Of a stretch of DNA of 27,021 nucleotides, positions 14,711-23,253 are shown in pieces. Each line of letters begins with the position of its first letter. Positions within the stretch are counted from its first letter, which is position 1. Both the position numbers and the translations under genes were made by a program. Location: positions 1 through 27,021 of the forward strand of contig NZ_LMWH01000287.1 in the NCBI RefSeq assembly GCF_001507435.1. The letters run 5' to 3'. The notes below the pieces were generated by a model. It saw only the letters and a list, made by a program, of their open reading frames with translations. It did no database searches and was not told where the DNA came from. The DNA comes from Streptomyces sp. NRRL F-5122. Its GTDB lineage: Bacteria; Actinomycetota; Actinomycetes; Streptomycetales; Streptomycetaceae.

Positions 14711-15718
14711 CTACCGCAGGGGAGGTGTGACGCCGTCGAACCAGTTGTTGCCCAGATCCATCTCGCGTTCGCCGACCACAGGGAGGGCGTCGAGGCGGGT
14801 GATCTCCTCGAGCGTGAGCTTCACGTCCACCGCCGCGCTGTTCTCCTCCAGGCGGGAGACATGGAGGGTGCCGGGGATCGGGACGACATCGGGAGCCTTG
14901 GCCAGCAGCCAGGCGAGGGCGACCTGGCCAGGCGCGGCTTGACGGGCGAGGGCGATCTCCTGGACGGCCTGGACGGCGGCCAGGTTGGCGTTGAAGGCCT
15001 CCGGGGAGAAGCGGGGCATCTGCCGGCGGTAGTCGCCCTCCGGCAGGTCCGCGAGGGACGTGATCTTTCCGGTGAGCATGCCCCGGCCGAGCGGGCTGTA
15101 CGGGACGACCGCGATACCCAGCTCACGGCAGAGCGGGAAGACCTCCTGCTCGATCTCGCGCGACCACAGCGACCACTCGGTCTGTACGGCGCTGATGGGG
15201 TGGACCGCATGGGCGCGGCGAATGGTGTCGGGTGCGGCCTCACTCAGTCCGAGGTGAAGTACCTTGCCCTCCTTGACGAGTTCGGCCATCGCGCCGACCG
15301 TCTCCTCGATGGGCACGTCGGGGTCGATGCGGTGCTGGTAGTAGAGATCGACGTGATCGGTGCCAAGTTTGGTCAGTGAGCGCTCGATGCGCTCGCGTAC
15401 ATACTCGGGTCGTCCGTTGATGATCGGCGGACCCTCGGGGTTCAGGCCCCGCACGATGCCGAACTTGGTGGCGAGGACGACCTTGTCGCGGCGCCCGCGG
15501 AGGGCGCTGCCGATGGCCTCCTCGCTGCCGGTGTAGACGTCGGCGGTGTCGATGAGGGTGACGCCGAGTTCGACCGCGCGCCCGATCAGGGCGTCCGCGG
15601 TGTCGTCGGTGGCGTGCTGCGCGCTCTGCCCGTAGGGACGGGCGAAGCTCATCGACCCGTAGCCGATGGCGCCGACGGTCGGGCCGCCGGAGCCGAGGGA
15701 GCGTTGGGGGAGAGGCAT
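14711..15718 (-). CDS. aldo/keto reductase
   Basis: The 335-residue product has the complete AKR tetrad: Asp57 and Tyr62 in [13 protein letters not shown], Lys85 in VLATKFG and His129 in [25 protein letters not shown] (near 180) and [16 protein letters not shown] (near 203-218) are the NADPH-site blocks, and [13 protein letters not shown] near 280 is the C-terminal cofactor signature. It is a soluble NADPH-dependent reductase of aldehydes or ketones, of the YakC/AKR13 type by overall pattern. AAGGATCCAGC precedes the ATG. The divergent TetR gene and two matching 18-bp inverted repeats in the shared upstream region suggest that it is repressed by that regulator and induced by a ligand such as a reactive carbonyl (inference). 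Confidence 0.93.
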   Translation of the reverse strand: MPLPQRSLGSGGPTVGAIGYGSMSFARPYGQSAQHATDDTADALIGRAVELGVTLIDTADVYTGSEEAIGSALRGRRDKVVLATKFGIVRGLNPEGPPIINGRPEYVRERIERSLTKLGTDHVDLYYQHRIDPDVPIEETVGAMAELVKEGKVLHLGLSEAAPDTIRRAHAVHPISAVQTEWSLWSREIEQEVFPLCRELGIAVVPYSPLGRGMLTGKITSLADLPEGDYRRQMPRFSPEAFNANLAAVQAVQEIALARQAAPGQVALAWLLAKAPDVVPIPGTLHVSRLEENSAAVDVKLTLEEITRLDALPVVGEREMDLGNNWFDGVTPPLR

Positions 15719-15763
15719 GCTGGATCCTTAGTCGTTCGGTTCAGTGGCGCGGCACATCCGCTA

Positions 15764-15804
15764 TGTCCACACCCGTGGACACCGTATGTCGACAGCTGTG
15801 GACA
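15764..15804. promoter_or_regulatory. two tandem 18-bp operator-like inverted repeats
   Basis: Site 1, TGTCCACACCCGTGGACA (15764-15781), has perfect 7-bp arms. Site 2, TGTCGACAGCTGTGGACA (15787-15804), has the same arms with one mismatch. Their centres are 23 bp apart, about two helical turns. They lie 46-86 bases upstream of the aldo/keto reductase start and about 250 bases upstream of the TetR gene. This is the size and form of TetR-family operators, and they probably overlap the reductase promoter. Confidence 0.7.
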
Positions 15805-16051
15805 TGCAAGCGGATGTGATGCCGTGCGCCAGTGAGCCCTCCCTTTCCGACCGCGTCCGGACTCCACCTCCTGACGTCGACAAGGGCTCATGGCGCGCGG
15901 GGCGCGTGCAACGGCGATACGCCGATCGACCTGGACGGCAGTGACCGTCAGGAGCATCCGCGCCCTTGGCAGACGCAAGCGGTGCGCGACCGGTAGCCGG
16001 GGCCCGTGCGGGGTTCGATCGCCTCACGAGGCGTCTCGTAACCTGGGCACC

Positions 16052-16645
16052 ATGAGCCAGGACGCACATCCGCCCGCCCCTGCCCGCCGTCGTGACTCGG
16101 CCGCCACCCGAGCCGCCATCCTCAAAGCGGCCCGCGAAACCTTCACGCAGCGGGGATACGACGGGGCCGGACTCCGCGAGATCGCGAACGCCGCGGGTGC
16201 GGACACCCGGCTGATCGGCCGGTATTTCGGCTCGAAGGAAGGGCTGTTCGCCGAAGTCGTCGACCTGGCCTACGAGAAGTCCATGATGATGACACCCGAA
16301 CACAATGCGGAAGCGGCGCGCACGCTTCTGACCGGTGAAGGCGGCGCGCAGGCCGACGGCCTGCTGCTCACCCTCCGCTCCGCCTCCAACCCCCGCGCCG
16401 CCGCCATCATGCGCGACAGCATCGAACGCAACTACCAGCGCAGACTTGCCGACGCGCTGCCCGGTACCGACACCACCGGACGCTCGGCCGTCCTCATCGC
16501 CATCTGCGCCGGGGTCCTGCTCAACCGCCTGCTGCTCGGTCACACCGCCCTCAACGGCCCCGACACCGAGCGGCTCATCCCGTACCTGCACGCCGCCCTC
16601 GACGCCGTGGCCAAGGTCCCGCAGTCCGCTGGCGGCGAGAAGTAG
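16052..16645 (+). CDS. TetR/AcrR family transcriptional regulator
   Basis: The 197-residue product has a typical N-terminal TetR DNA-binding domain at about residues 17-63 (TRAAILKAARETFTQRGYDG, then REIANAAGADTRLIGRYFGS, then KEGLFAEVV). The rest is a helical ligand-binding domain with the TetR_C block near 120-140 (RDSIERNYQRRLADAL) and an Ala/Leu-rich dimer helix (AVLIAICAGVLLNRLLLGHT). The frame is open upstream, but the ATG at 16052 gives the normal family length. No Shine-Dalgarno is visible; TAACCT 7-12 bases before the ATG hints at a leaderless transcript. It is divergent from the aldo/keto reductase and probably binds the two repeats at 15764-15804. Confidence 0.92.
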   Translation: MSQDAHPPAPARRRDSAATRAAILKAARETFTQRGYDGAGLREIANAAGADTRLIGRYFGSKEGLFAEVVDLAYEKSMMMTPEHNAEAARTLLTGEGGAQADGLLLTLRSASNPRAAAIMRDSIERNYQRRLADALPGTDTTGRSAVLIAICAGVLLNRLLLGHTALNGPDTERLIPYLHAALDAVAKVPQSAGGEK

Positions 16646-16894
16646 GAGTCCCGGCACGGGCTGTACAGGGGGCGCGAGCCCGCTTCGATATCTCTCCCTG
16701 CCCGGCAGCCGTGGCCGGCCGAGCCCTGGGCCCGTCATCACCCCCGCCCCGTGGCCGACCATTGCAGGCCACGGCAGCCGGATCGGGCTCCGGACCGAGA
16801 GCGGAGGCGGCGGTCGGTCGGACGTCCCGACGGTGGACAAGGCTCAGAGACCTCCCGCACCTGACCTCCATGATCCATGACGGCCACCGGGCTG

Positions 16895-16903
16895 TGCTAA
16901 GCT
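16895..16903 (+). promoter_or_regulatory. probable extended -10 promoter of the cold-shock gene
   Basis: TGCTAAGCT fits an extended -10 element (TGn followed by TAAGCT at 16898-16903). No good -35 is needed for such promoters, and none is clear. It would start transcription near 16910 and give a ~120-base leader, like the long leaders of cspA-type genes. Confidence 0.4.
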
Positions 16904-16938
16904 TCAGGTGTTGCAGTTGTGGTACCCATGAACCTATG

Positions 16939-16984
16939 TGCGCCTGACGGGAATGTTTCTCCTGCAGGCGCATTATTTGTTTTT
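16939..16984 (+). promoter_or_regulatory. terminator-like hairpin with U-tract in the csp leader
   Basis: TGCGCCTG (16939-16946) pairs perfectly with CAGGCGCA (16965-16972) around an 18-base loop and is followed at once by TTATTTGTTTTT (16973-16984), the most T-rich run seen in this window. It lies about 45 bases before the cold-shock protein start. The arrangement is that of an intrinsic terminator placed in a 5' leader, suggesting attenuation or a temperature-sensitive switch (inference). Confidence 0.55.
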
Positions 16985-17029
16985 CCGGCATCTCCGGATG
17001 GGGCCTCTGCCTACCAAAAGGAGAAAGTC

Positions 17030-17233
17030 ATGGCACAGGGAACCGTGAAGTGGTTCAACGCCGAAAAGGGCTTCGGCTTCATTCAGCAGGACGGCGGCGG
17101 CCCCGACGTCTTCGCCCACTACTCGAACATCGCGACCCAGGGCTTCCGTGAGCTCCAGGAGGGCCAGCGGGTCTCCTTCGACGTCACGCAGGGCCAGAAG
17201 GGCCCGCAGGCGGAGAACATCGTCCCCGCCTGA
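17030..17233 (+). CDS. CspA-family cold-shock protein
   Basis: The 67-residue product starts [20 protein letters not shown] and is a single cold-shock domain. RNP1 is KGFGFIQ (about 13-19) and RNP2 is VFAHYSNI (about 28-35), the latter with Tyr where many homologues have Phe. The protein ends QAENIVPA, like other actinobacterial members. It binds single-stranded RNA and DNA and acts as an RNA chaperone in the cytosol. AAAAGGAGAAAGTC before the ATG is a strong RBS. It has a long structured leader and a strong terminator, and is followed by a DEAD-box helicase gene, a functional partner in RNA unfolding. Confidence 0.97.
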   Translation: MAQGTVKWFNAEKGFGFIQQDGGGPDVFAHYSNIATQGFRELQEGQRVSFDVTQGQKGPQAENIVPA

Positions 17234-17254
17234 TCGCCCGGCGCGTATCCGCTT

Positions 17255-17289
17255 ACCGGGGTCCGCACTGTAACGGTGCGGACCCCGGT
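17255..17289 (+). terminator. strong intrinsic terminator after the cold-shock gene
   Basis: ACCGGGGTCCGCAC (17255-17268) and GTGCGGACCCCGGT (17276-17289) form a perfect 14-bp stem around TGTAACG, followed by TTGTGCTGTTT. It begins 21 bases past the csp stop and ends 31 bases before the helicase start. Read-through would be needed for co-transcription of the two genes. Confidence 0.85.
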
Positions 17290-17320
17290 TTGTGCTGTTT
17301 CCAGGAAGGTGAACAAACGC

Positions 17321-19048
17321 ATGTCCCGTAGGCCCCAGAAGTCGAACCGGCGCGCCTCGTCACCGTCGCAGTCCGCGTCGTCGCCGAGGGAGTTCCGGCT
17401 GCCGGAAAGTAAGACGCCCGCCCTTCCCGCCGTCGGGGACTTCGCCGATCTGGACCTGCCCGCGGGACTGCTCAAGACCCTCACCGAGCAAGGCGTCAAG
17501 TCTCCCTTCCCCATCCAGGCCGCCACCCTGCCCAACTCGCTCGCCGGCCGCGACCTGCTGGGACGGGGCCGCACGGGCTCCGGGAAGACCCTCGCGTTCG
17601 GGCTTGCACTCCTGGCCCGCACGGCCGGCCTGCGCGCGGAGCCCAAGGCGCCCCTCGCCCTCGTACTGGTCCCCACCCGTGAACTCGCCCAGCAGGTCAC
17701 GGACGCCCTGACCCCGTACGCGACGGCGGTGAACCTCCGGCTGGCCACTGTGGTCGGCGGGCTGTCCATCACCAAGCAGGCCGCTGCGCTCCGGCGCGGC
17801 GCCGAGGTGCTCGTGGCGACCCCCGGCAGGCTCAACGACCTGGTGGGACAAGGTGACTGTGTGCTCGGCAGCGTACGCATCACGGTGCTGGACGAAGCCG
17901 ACCAGATGACCGACATGGGCTTCCTGCCCCAGATCACCAAGGTGATCGAGCAAGTACGGCCCGACGGACAGCGGTTGCTCTTCTCGGCCACCCTGGACAG
18001 CAACATCGACCGCCTGGTGCAGCGGTTCCTGACCGACCCGGTGGTGCACTCCGTGGACCCGTCCGCGGGTGCGGTGACCACCATGGACCACCACGTGCTC
18101 CACGTCCTGGACGAGACCGACAAGAAGGCCGTCGTCACGCGCATCGCGGCCCGTGACGGCCGGGTCATCCTCTTCCTCGACACCAAGAGGTCCGCCGACC
18201 GGCTCGCCAAGCGACTGCTGGCCGTCGGTGTCCGCGCGGCGGCACTGCACGGAGGCCGCTCCCAGCCGCAGCGGAACCGCACCCTGGAGCAGTTCAAGAA
18301 CGGCCATGTGACCGCGCTGGTGGCGACGAACGTCGCGGCCCGTGGGATACACATCGACGACCTCGACCTCGTCGTGAACGTCGATCCCCCCACCGATCAC
18401 AAGGACTACGTCCACCGGGGCGGCCGCACGGCCCGCGCCGGCGGCACCGGCAGTGTGGTCACGCTGGTCCTGCCCGACCAGAAGCGGGACGTCACCCGAC
18501 TCATGTCGCACGCCGGCATCCGTCCCCGTACGGCCCGCATCACGTCGAGCGACGCGGAACTCGCCACCATCACCGGCGCTCGGGAGCCCTCGGGCGTGCC
18601 CGTGACCATCGAGATCCCCCAGCCCGCGACACCACCGGTGTCCCGCTCCGACCGCAAGACCGACACCGAGCCCGGCAAGCGGTCCAACCGCCGTCGCCGA
18701 AACGGCGGCAAGGCCACGGCAACGGCAGGCAACGCCTCGGAGACGGGGAGCCGGGGTTCGGCCCGGCGGACCGCGGACGGGTCGGCTGCGACGGGTGGCA
18801 ACTCCTCATCCGGAAGCCGGAGTACTGCCCGCCGGGCCGGAACCGGCAGGACCACGGGCAGCACCGCCGGCACGGGCGGTCGCGGCGCCGACCGCCGAGC
18901 CACGGCGGGTGCGGCGGCCGGTGCGGCCTCCGGCAAGGTGGTCCGCAGACCGAGCCGCCGGGCAGTGGCCGGCGGAGCCACTGGCGGTGCTGCCGGCACC
19001 AGCGGCCGCGGCTCCGACCGCCGGGGCGACCGACGCAACTCTGCCTGA
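17321..19048 (+). CDS. DEAD-box ATP-dependent RNA helicase with basic Gly/Ser/Ala/Arg-rich tail
   Basis: The 575-residue product has every DEAD-box motif: a Q motif ending at Gln66 (SPFPIQAATLP), Walker A GRTGSGKT (83-90), PTREL (118-122), TPGR (157-160), DEAD (181-184), SAT (212-214), VATNVAARGIHIDDLD (about 344-359) and HRGGRTARAGG (365-375). From about residue 420 to the end it is a basic, low-complexity tail (repeats such as RSNRRRRNGG and GRGADRR), likely a disordered RNA-binding extension. It unwinds RNA and may work in ribosome assembly or mRNA turnover, with the cold-shock protein encoded just upstream. AGGAAGG lies 11 bases before the ATG; a GTG at 17309 in the same frame is a possible alternative start. 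Confidence 0.95.
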   Translation: MSRRPQKSNRRASSPSQSASSPREFRLPESKTPALPAVGDFADLDLPAGLLKTLTEQGVKSPFPIQAATLPNSLAGRDLLGRGRTGSGKTLAFGLALLARTAGLRAEPKAPLALVLVPTRELAQQVTDALTPYATAVNLRLATVVGGLSITKQAAALRRGAEVLVATPGRLNDLVGQGDCVLGSVRITVLDEADQMTDMGFLPQITKVIEQVRPDGQRLLFSATLDSNIDRLVQRFLTDPVVHSVDPSAGAVTTMDHHVLHVLDETDKKAVVTRIAARDGRVILFLDTKRSADRLAKRLLAVGVRAAALHGGRSQPQRNRTLEQFKNGHVTALVATNVAARGIHIDDLDLVVNVDPPTDHKDYVHRGGRTARAGGTGSVVTLVLPDQKRDVTRLMSHAGIRPRTARITSSDAELATITGAREPSGVPVTIEIPQPATPPVSRSDRKTDTEPGKRSNRRRRNGGKATATAGNASETGSRGSARRTADGSAATGGNSSSGSRSTARRAGTGRTTGSTAGTGGRGADRRATAGAAAGAASGKVVRRPSRRAVAGGATGGAAGTSGRGSDRRGDRRNSA

Positions 19049-19149
19049 GAGTCATCCTGTGATGGGATGCCGTCCGATCAGTTCCTGTTCGGGTGCGCCG
19101 CCTGTGGGCGGTGCGTTCCCTACTGGGGTGGCTGTTCCGACGTGGACCT

Positions 19150-20090
19150 TGTGCCGCATGCGTGCGGGTCGGGTCTCATTCGGGGTGGGACGGTACCGGT
19201 CGGTGGTGTTTCGCCGAGCAGAGGCCCGCTGCCCCGGGGTGGGGCGTTGGGCTGCCGTGTGGGTGCGGCCCCTGCAGGGGCGTGCACCGCGCTGCGGTTG
19301 ACTCGACAGGGCTTCTTGCAGCCATTCTGCGAACAAGATCTGTGTCATGCGGGCCTGGACGATGTCCAGGCCCGCGGTCTTGGGGTCGTCAGGATTGGTG
19401 AGCCGGACGTGCGCGGCGAGTGCACCGGAGACCATGTCCCGGTCGGCGAGGGCCTTTGTCACCTGTGCGCCGCACAGGCACGTCTGCGACGGCTTGGTGG
19501 TGGACGTGGACGCGCGCAGCAGGCGGTCGCCGGTCTTCTCGCACTCGCGGCTGATGGCGGTGATGAGCCGGCCGGGTGTGGTGGCCTGCAAAGCTTTGCC
19601 CACAGCCGGTATCAGGTGCGGATGTCGCAGTCTTCGACCGTGAGGTTGGCGCGTGGTCGGTGATGATGCGTTCGGCGATGCGGCGGGCGCGGTGGTCTTT
19701 CGCCGCGGCCAGGGTGGCTGCCGCCTCGGCGAGCTTGGCCCGGTTGAGTCGGTAGCCGGCCGACAGGGCCTGGCGTCGGTATGCCTACTTTGGGATGCCT
19801 GCTGTGTTCACCGGCCGGGCACCGCCTGGAACCTCGGCTTACCGCGCGGGCCTGCTGCCGCTTTGACATCCCGTACTGGTTGGGGTTCGCCGCCCGGCGG
19901 GACCGACGTCGTCACCGCCGGGCTGAGACCGCGGTGTCGATAGACGGCGAGATGTCCGGCCAGGGCGCCGTGGAGGCCGAACGTCTCCCACTTGCGTGCC
20001 GTCGTATGTGAGCGGGCGCGGCCGGGCATCCTGCCCTCCCGGGACAAGCCCAATGCCTGCCGCCACGCTTCGGTGTCCTGACTGCGCAAG
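19150..20090 (-). pseudogene. degenerate TnpB (IS200/IS605-type) gene remnant
   Basis: The C-terminal part is clear on the minus strand. TVEDCDIRT (about 19640-19615) and GKALQATTPGRLITAISREC (about 19600-19540) are followed by a first Cys pair in SQTCLCGAQVTKALADRDMV, then SGALAAHVRLTNPDDPKTAG and LFAEWLQEALSSQP. This matches actinobacterial TnpB-like transposases, but the second CxxC of the zinc finger has been deleted ('ALADRDMV' runs straight on). The upstream pieces lie in other frames: YRLNRAKLAEAAATLAAA near 19750-19700, and ALGLSREGRMPGRARSHTTA near 20050-19990, the latter less certain. Frameshifts and the deletion make it non-functional. No intact tnpA or IS ends were found. Confidence 0.7.
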
Positions 20091-20344
20091 ATCAGGTTGA
20101 TCGATCGCGCCAGTCGAACGAGGACAGGGCCATGCAACAGGAAATGAGGGAGGTTGACGAAGAGGAAATCGTCCTCCGCTCTGGCCTTCACGGACAGCTC
20201 TGGTCATGCCTGGAGGCGTAGCAGTCTCGGAACTCTGGCTCGGGACACTGCCAAGACGCCCTTTGTCGCCCCGGGCCAGCCGGCCTCCGAGCGTTGGAGG
20301 ACGACCAGGTCGAGGACTGCGGTATGTCCCCAATTCGACACACC

Positions 20345-21102
20345 TCATACGCCGCGATAGACGAGCTTGGTGAAGAGGTCCGGGCCGATGATCCCCTGCC
20401 CCCACTTGGCGTCGAAGGGCTGGGTGGGCTTGGCCGCAATGGTCTGTTCAACCGTAAGGCCCCTGCCCTTGAGATCGGCGACGCGGTTGCGAATGGCGAC
20501 GAGCATATTGCGGTACTCCACCAGATCGGCGCGCCTTCCGACCGGTCCATGCCCGGGAACGTGAACGTCTTCTCGGAGGCGACGGTCACGGTCGGTCGGG
20601 CGGCGGCAGGGACTGGGGTGAAGGTGTGCGCCCATTCCACCACCCGGATGGTCTCGCTCAGGTTGCGCAGGGTATTGGGGGCGGCGATGATCTCCGCCCC
20701 ACGCTCGTGGACCCAGCTGTTTCCGCCCGTGTGGTCGAAATGCCAATGGGTGTTGACGAGGTACCTGATGTGGGAAGCCCCGAGCTTCTGCAGGGCGCGT
20801 TCCGGCTTCCGGCGAGAAACGGCGATGCCGGCGTCGACCATGAAGGCGCCGTCCTTGCTCGGCAGTACGCCGATGATTCCGCCTGACCCCTGGAGCAGGT
20901 ACACGCCACCCCGAAGCGGCGTCACGGTGATGGGGCCTCGGGCGGCGGCGGCATTGAGCACATCGTAAGGGTTTTTCCGCTTTTCCTGCACGCTGGGTGA
21001 TGGAGTGCTAGCCGATGCAAGCGAGGGCGGCGCGCCCAGGGAGCACGCCGCCAGAACCGCAGCGATCGCCGCCTTCCCCAGGGTGTTCATCTCCCGTTTC
21101 AT
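20345..21102 (-). pseudogene. MBL-fold metallo-hydrolase with internal deletion and frameshift
   Basis: The gene starts at 21102 with AAAGGAGCTTCCACC and encodes a signal peptide (MKREMNTLGKAAIAAVLAAC, then SLGAPPSLASAS). The N-terminal metallo-beta-lactamase half follows, with the metal motif NTHWHFDHTGGN. At about 20550-20560, after ASEKTFTF, the frame shifts: the rest of the family pattern (PGHGPVGRRADLVEYRNMLV, then IAAKPTQPFDAKWGQGIIGP, ending LVYRGV) continues in another frame to 20345. Intact relatives have about 70 residues between these blocks, including the 'HTDGD' and second Asp metal ligands. They are missing here, so the enzyme cannot be active. The family is periplasmic or secreted zinc hydrolases of the cyclase type. 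Confidence 0.85.
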
Positions 21103-21627
21103 GGTGGAAGCTCCTTTCACTGCCCCCATCGCAGGAGTCTCGTCCTGTGATGGGCTTCGGTGGCGCCTCCGCAGGCCGAGCATCATCCATCGTTCGGCAG
21201 CTCAACCCGCTCCGCATTCCAGCGGGACGCGCCAGGCCGCGCTCAAAGGTTGCCTGCGTCCTGCTGGAGGACGTCGTGGCGTCGGGGTGGCGGGTGCCGT
21301 CTCCACGGACATCGCGCCGGCTTTGACACCCGCCTTCGCCGGCGTAGTCGCAGCCCGCATCTGCCACCGCCGCCTCACCAAATGAAACGACGTCTGAAGC
21401 CGATCGAGTGAGCTAGCTGCTCCTGAAGACTTCGCCTGAGGCCATCGGTGACACGGTGGCGAGCCGGGTCGGCCGCTCCCGCAAGCCGCGTGGCCGGTCG
21501 CCGCACCCGCTCGGACCCACTTCCGCGGCGGAGGCGAGTTGAGCAGCCGAGCTCCTGCAACCTGCGGTATATATCCGGTGTTGCGCGTGCTGGGTCAGAC
21601 CCTGCGCGGACGGATGGAGTTGGCGCA
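21103..21627. other. divergent intergenic region, no supported gene
   Basis: These 525 bases separate the MBL-fold pseudogene from the exporter gene. The frames crossing them are arginine-rich shadows without ribosome binding sites. GTATATAT at about 21567-21574 is unusually AT-rich and could be the -10 of the exporter promoter, about 50 bases before its start, but no well-spaced -35 was found. Confidence 0.35.
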
Positions 21628-23055
21628 GTGGCGTTCGCGGAGTCGGCCGGAAGCAGTGATTCCCTGCCCTCTCCCGAGCCGGCGCCACGCTCCGAGCGAC
21701 GTTCCCGGGCACCGCTGCTGGCGGTGTGCGCCGGATACTTCATGGTGATCCTGGATGTGACGGTCATCAATGTCGCCGTACCGGTGATCGGCCGCGAACT
21801 GGCCGCATCGCTCACCGGCATCCAGTGGATCACCGACGGATACACCCTGGTCTTCGCCGGTTTCCTGCTGACCGGTGGTGCGCTGGGCGACCGGCTCGGC
21901 AACCGCCGGATCTTCTGCGCGGGTGTGGTGGTGTTCACCGTGTCCTCGGCCGCCTGCGCGCTCGCACCGAACTCACCCTTCCTGGTGGTGGCCCGCCTGG
22001 TGGAGGGGCTGGGCGCGGCGCTCATCGTGCCCGGTTCCCTGGCCCTGCTGCAGCAGGCCTACCCGGCGCCGGCCGCACGCTCGCGGGCCTTCGGCCTGTG
22101 GGGAGCGATGGCGGGCATCGCAGCCTCCGCCGGTCCGCTGCTGGGCGGGCTTCTGGTCTCCACGGTGGGTTGGCGCTGGGTGTTCCTCATCAACCTGCCT
22201 GTCGGCGTGGCCTGTCTGGCGCTGACGCTGCGGCATGTCGCTCGCTCGCCCCGCTGCTCCGCCAGGACCCCGGACTGGCCGGCGCAGTGTGCGGTCGTCG
22301 CGGCGGTGGCCCTACTGACCGCGGCGCTCAACGAGGCGGGGCGGCGGGGCTGGTCCGATCCGGTCGTACTCGCCGGAGCTGGTCTGGCCGTGCTGGCCGC
22401 CGCGGCGTTCGCCGTACGCGAGCGGCTGGCCCGGTCGCCGGCACTCCCGCCGAGCCTGCTGCGTTCGCGTGCGCTGAGCGGTGGAGCCGTCATCGGCCTT
22501 CTGTTCAATTTCGGCTTCTACGGGATGGTCTTCACCGCCAGCCTGGAGTTCCAGCACCAGCGCGGCTTCACCGCTCTCGGCACCGGGCTGGCGCTGTTCC
22601 CGGCGGTCGCGATGACCATGTTCGCCTCCGTCCTGTCCGGACGGTTGTCCCGCGGCACCGGTGATCGTCCGCTGGTGATCTCCGGCATGCTCCTCGCCGC
22701 ACTGGGGCTGGCCGGCTGGGCCGCGGCCGGCGCCGACCCCGCTTATCCGCTACTGGTGGTTCCGATGATGGCCGCGGGATTCGGTACCTCCTTCGCCCTG
22801 ACCGGCTCCACCGCCACCGTGATGGGAGCCGCGCCCCAGGCATACTCGGGGGCCGCCTCAGCCCTGTTCAACACCACACGTCAGATCGGCAGCGCCACCG
22901 GCGTAGCACTCGGCGGCAGCCTGCTCGCCTCGGCCACCGACTACAACGCCGGGCTGCGCATCAGCATGACCATCGGCGCGCTCGCCTACCTGACCGCCGC
23001 AGGCCTTGCCTGGCGGTGTGTGCCGGCGAAGTCCCAGCGAAGTGCGGCGACTTGA
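21628..23055 (+). CDS. MFS transporter, DHA2 (drug:H+ antiporter) type
   Basis: The product starts at GTG 21628 after GGAG with an 8-base spacer, and has 475 residues. A polar N-terminus of about 30 residues precedes the first helix LLAVCAGYFMVILDVTVINV, whose 'LDxTVxNVAxP' is the DHA2 helix-1 signature. Motif A is GGALGDRLGNRR (about 87-98) and motif C-like is AGPLLGGLLVST (about 170-181). About 12-14 hydrophobic helices follow in all. Such exporters extrude antibiotics and dyes across the inner membrane. The frame is open further upstream without a sensible start. No regulator lies beside it; its left neighbour is a broken hydrolase gene and it converges with the ECF41 gene. Confidence 0.93.
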   Translation: MAFAESAGSSDSLPSPEPAPRSERRSRAPLLAVCAGYFMVILDVTVINVAVPVIGRELAASLTGIQWITDGYTLVFAGFLLTGGALGDRLGNRRIFCAGVVVFTVSSAACALAPNSPFLVVARLVEGLGAALIVPGSLALLQQAYPAPAARSRAFGLWGAMAGIAASAGPLLGGLLVSTVGWRWVFLINLPVGVACLALTLRHVARSPRCSARTPDWPAQCAVVAAVALLTAALNEAGRRGWSDPVVLAGAGLAVLAAAAFAVRERLARSPALPPSLLRSRALSGGAVIGLLFNFGFYGMVFTASLEFQHQRGFTALGTGLALFPAVAMTMFASVLSGRLSRGTGDRPLVISGMLLAALGLAGWAAAGADPAYPLLVVPMMAAGFGTSFALTGSTATVMGAAPQAYSGAASALFNTTRQIGSATGVALGGSLLASATDYNAGLRISMTIGALAYLTAAGLAWRCVPAKSQRSAAT

Positions 23056-23253
23056 GTCCGGGGTGCCCGAGGCGTCACCGAGCGGGCCATAGCACGGACG
23101 GGGTCGACCGCCTCAGCTGGAACAGGCGGCAGCCCTCGGCCGGGCGTGCAAGGGCTGCCCGGGCCGACTCATGCGTGCTGACGTCGCCGTGTGTACGTCG
23201 CCAGCCGGAGGGCGGTCAATGGCACCGACTTGCGGCAGGCCGCCGGGGACGCA

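Noticed and set aside
16010..16033. GGGTTCGATCGCC as tRNA end or attachment site
   Set aside because: No cloverleaf can be drawn and no integrase or direct repeat was seen nearby.
17119..18393. 424-residue minus-strand ORF
   Set aside because: It is antisense to the cold-shock and DEAD-box helicase genes and is serine/arginine-rich low-complexity sequence.
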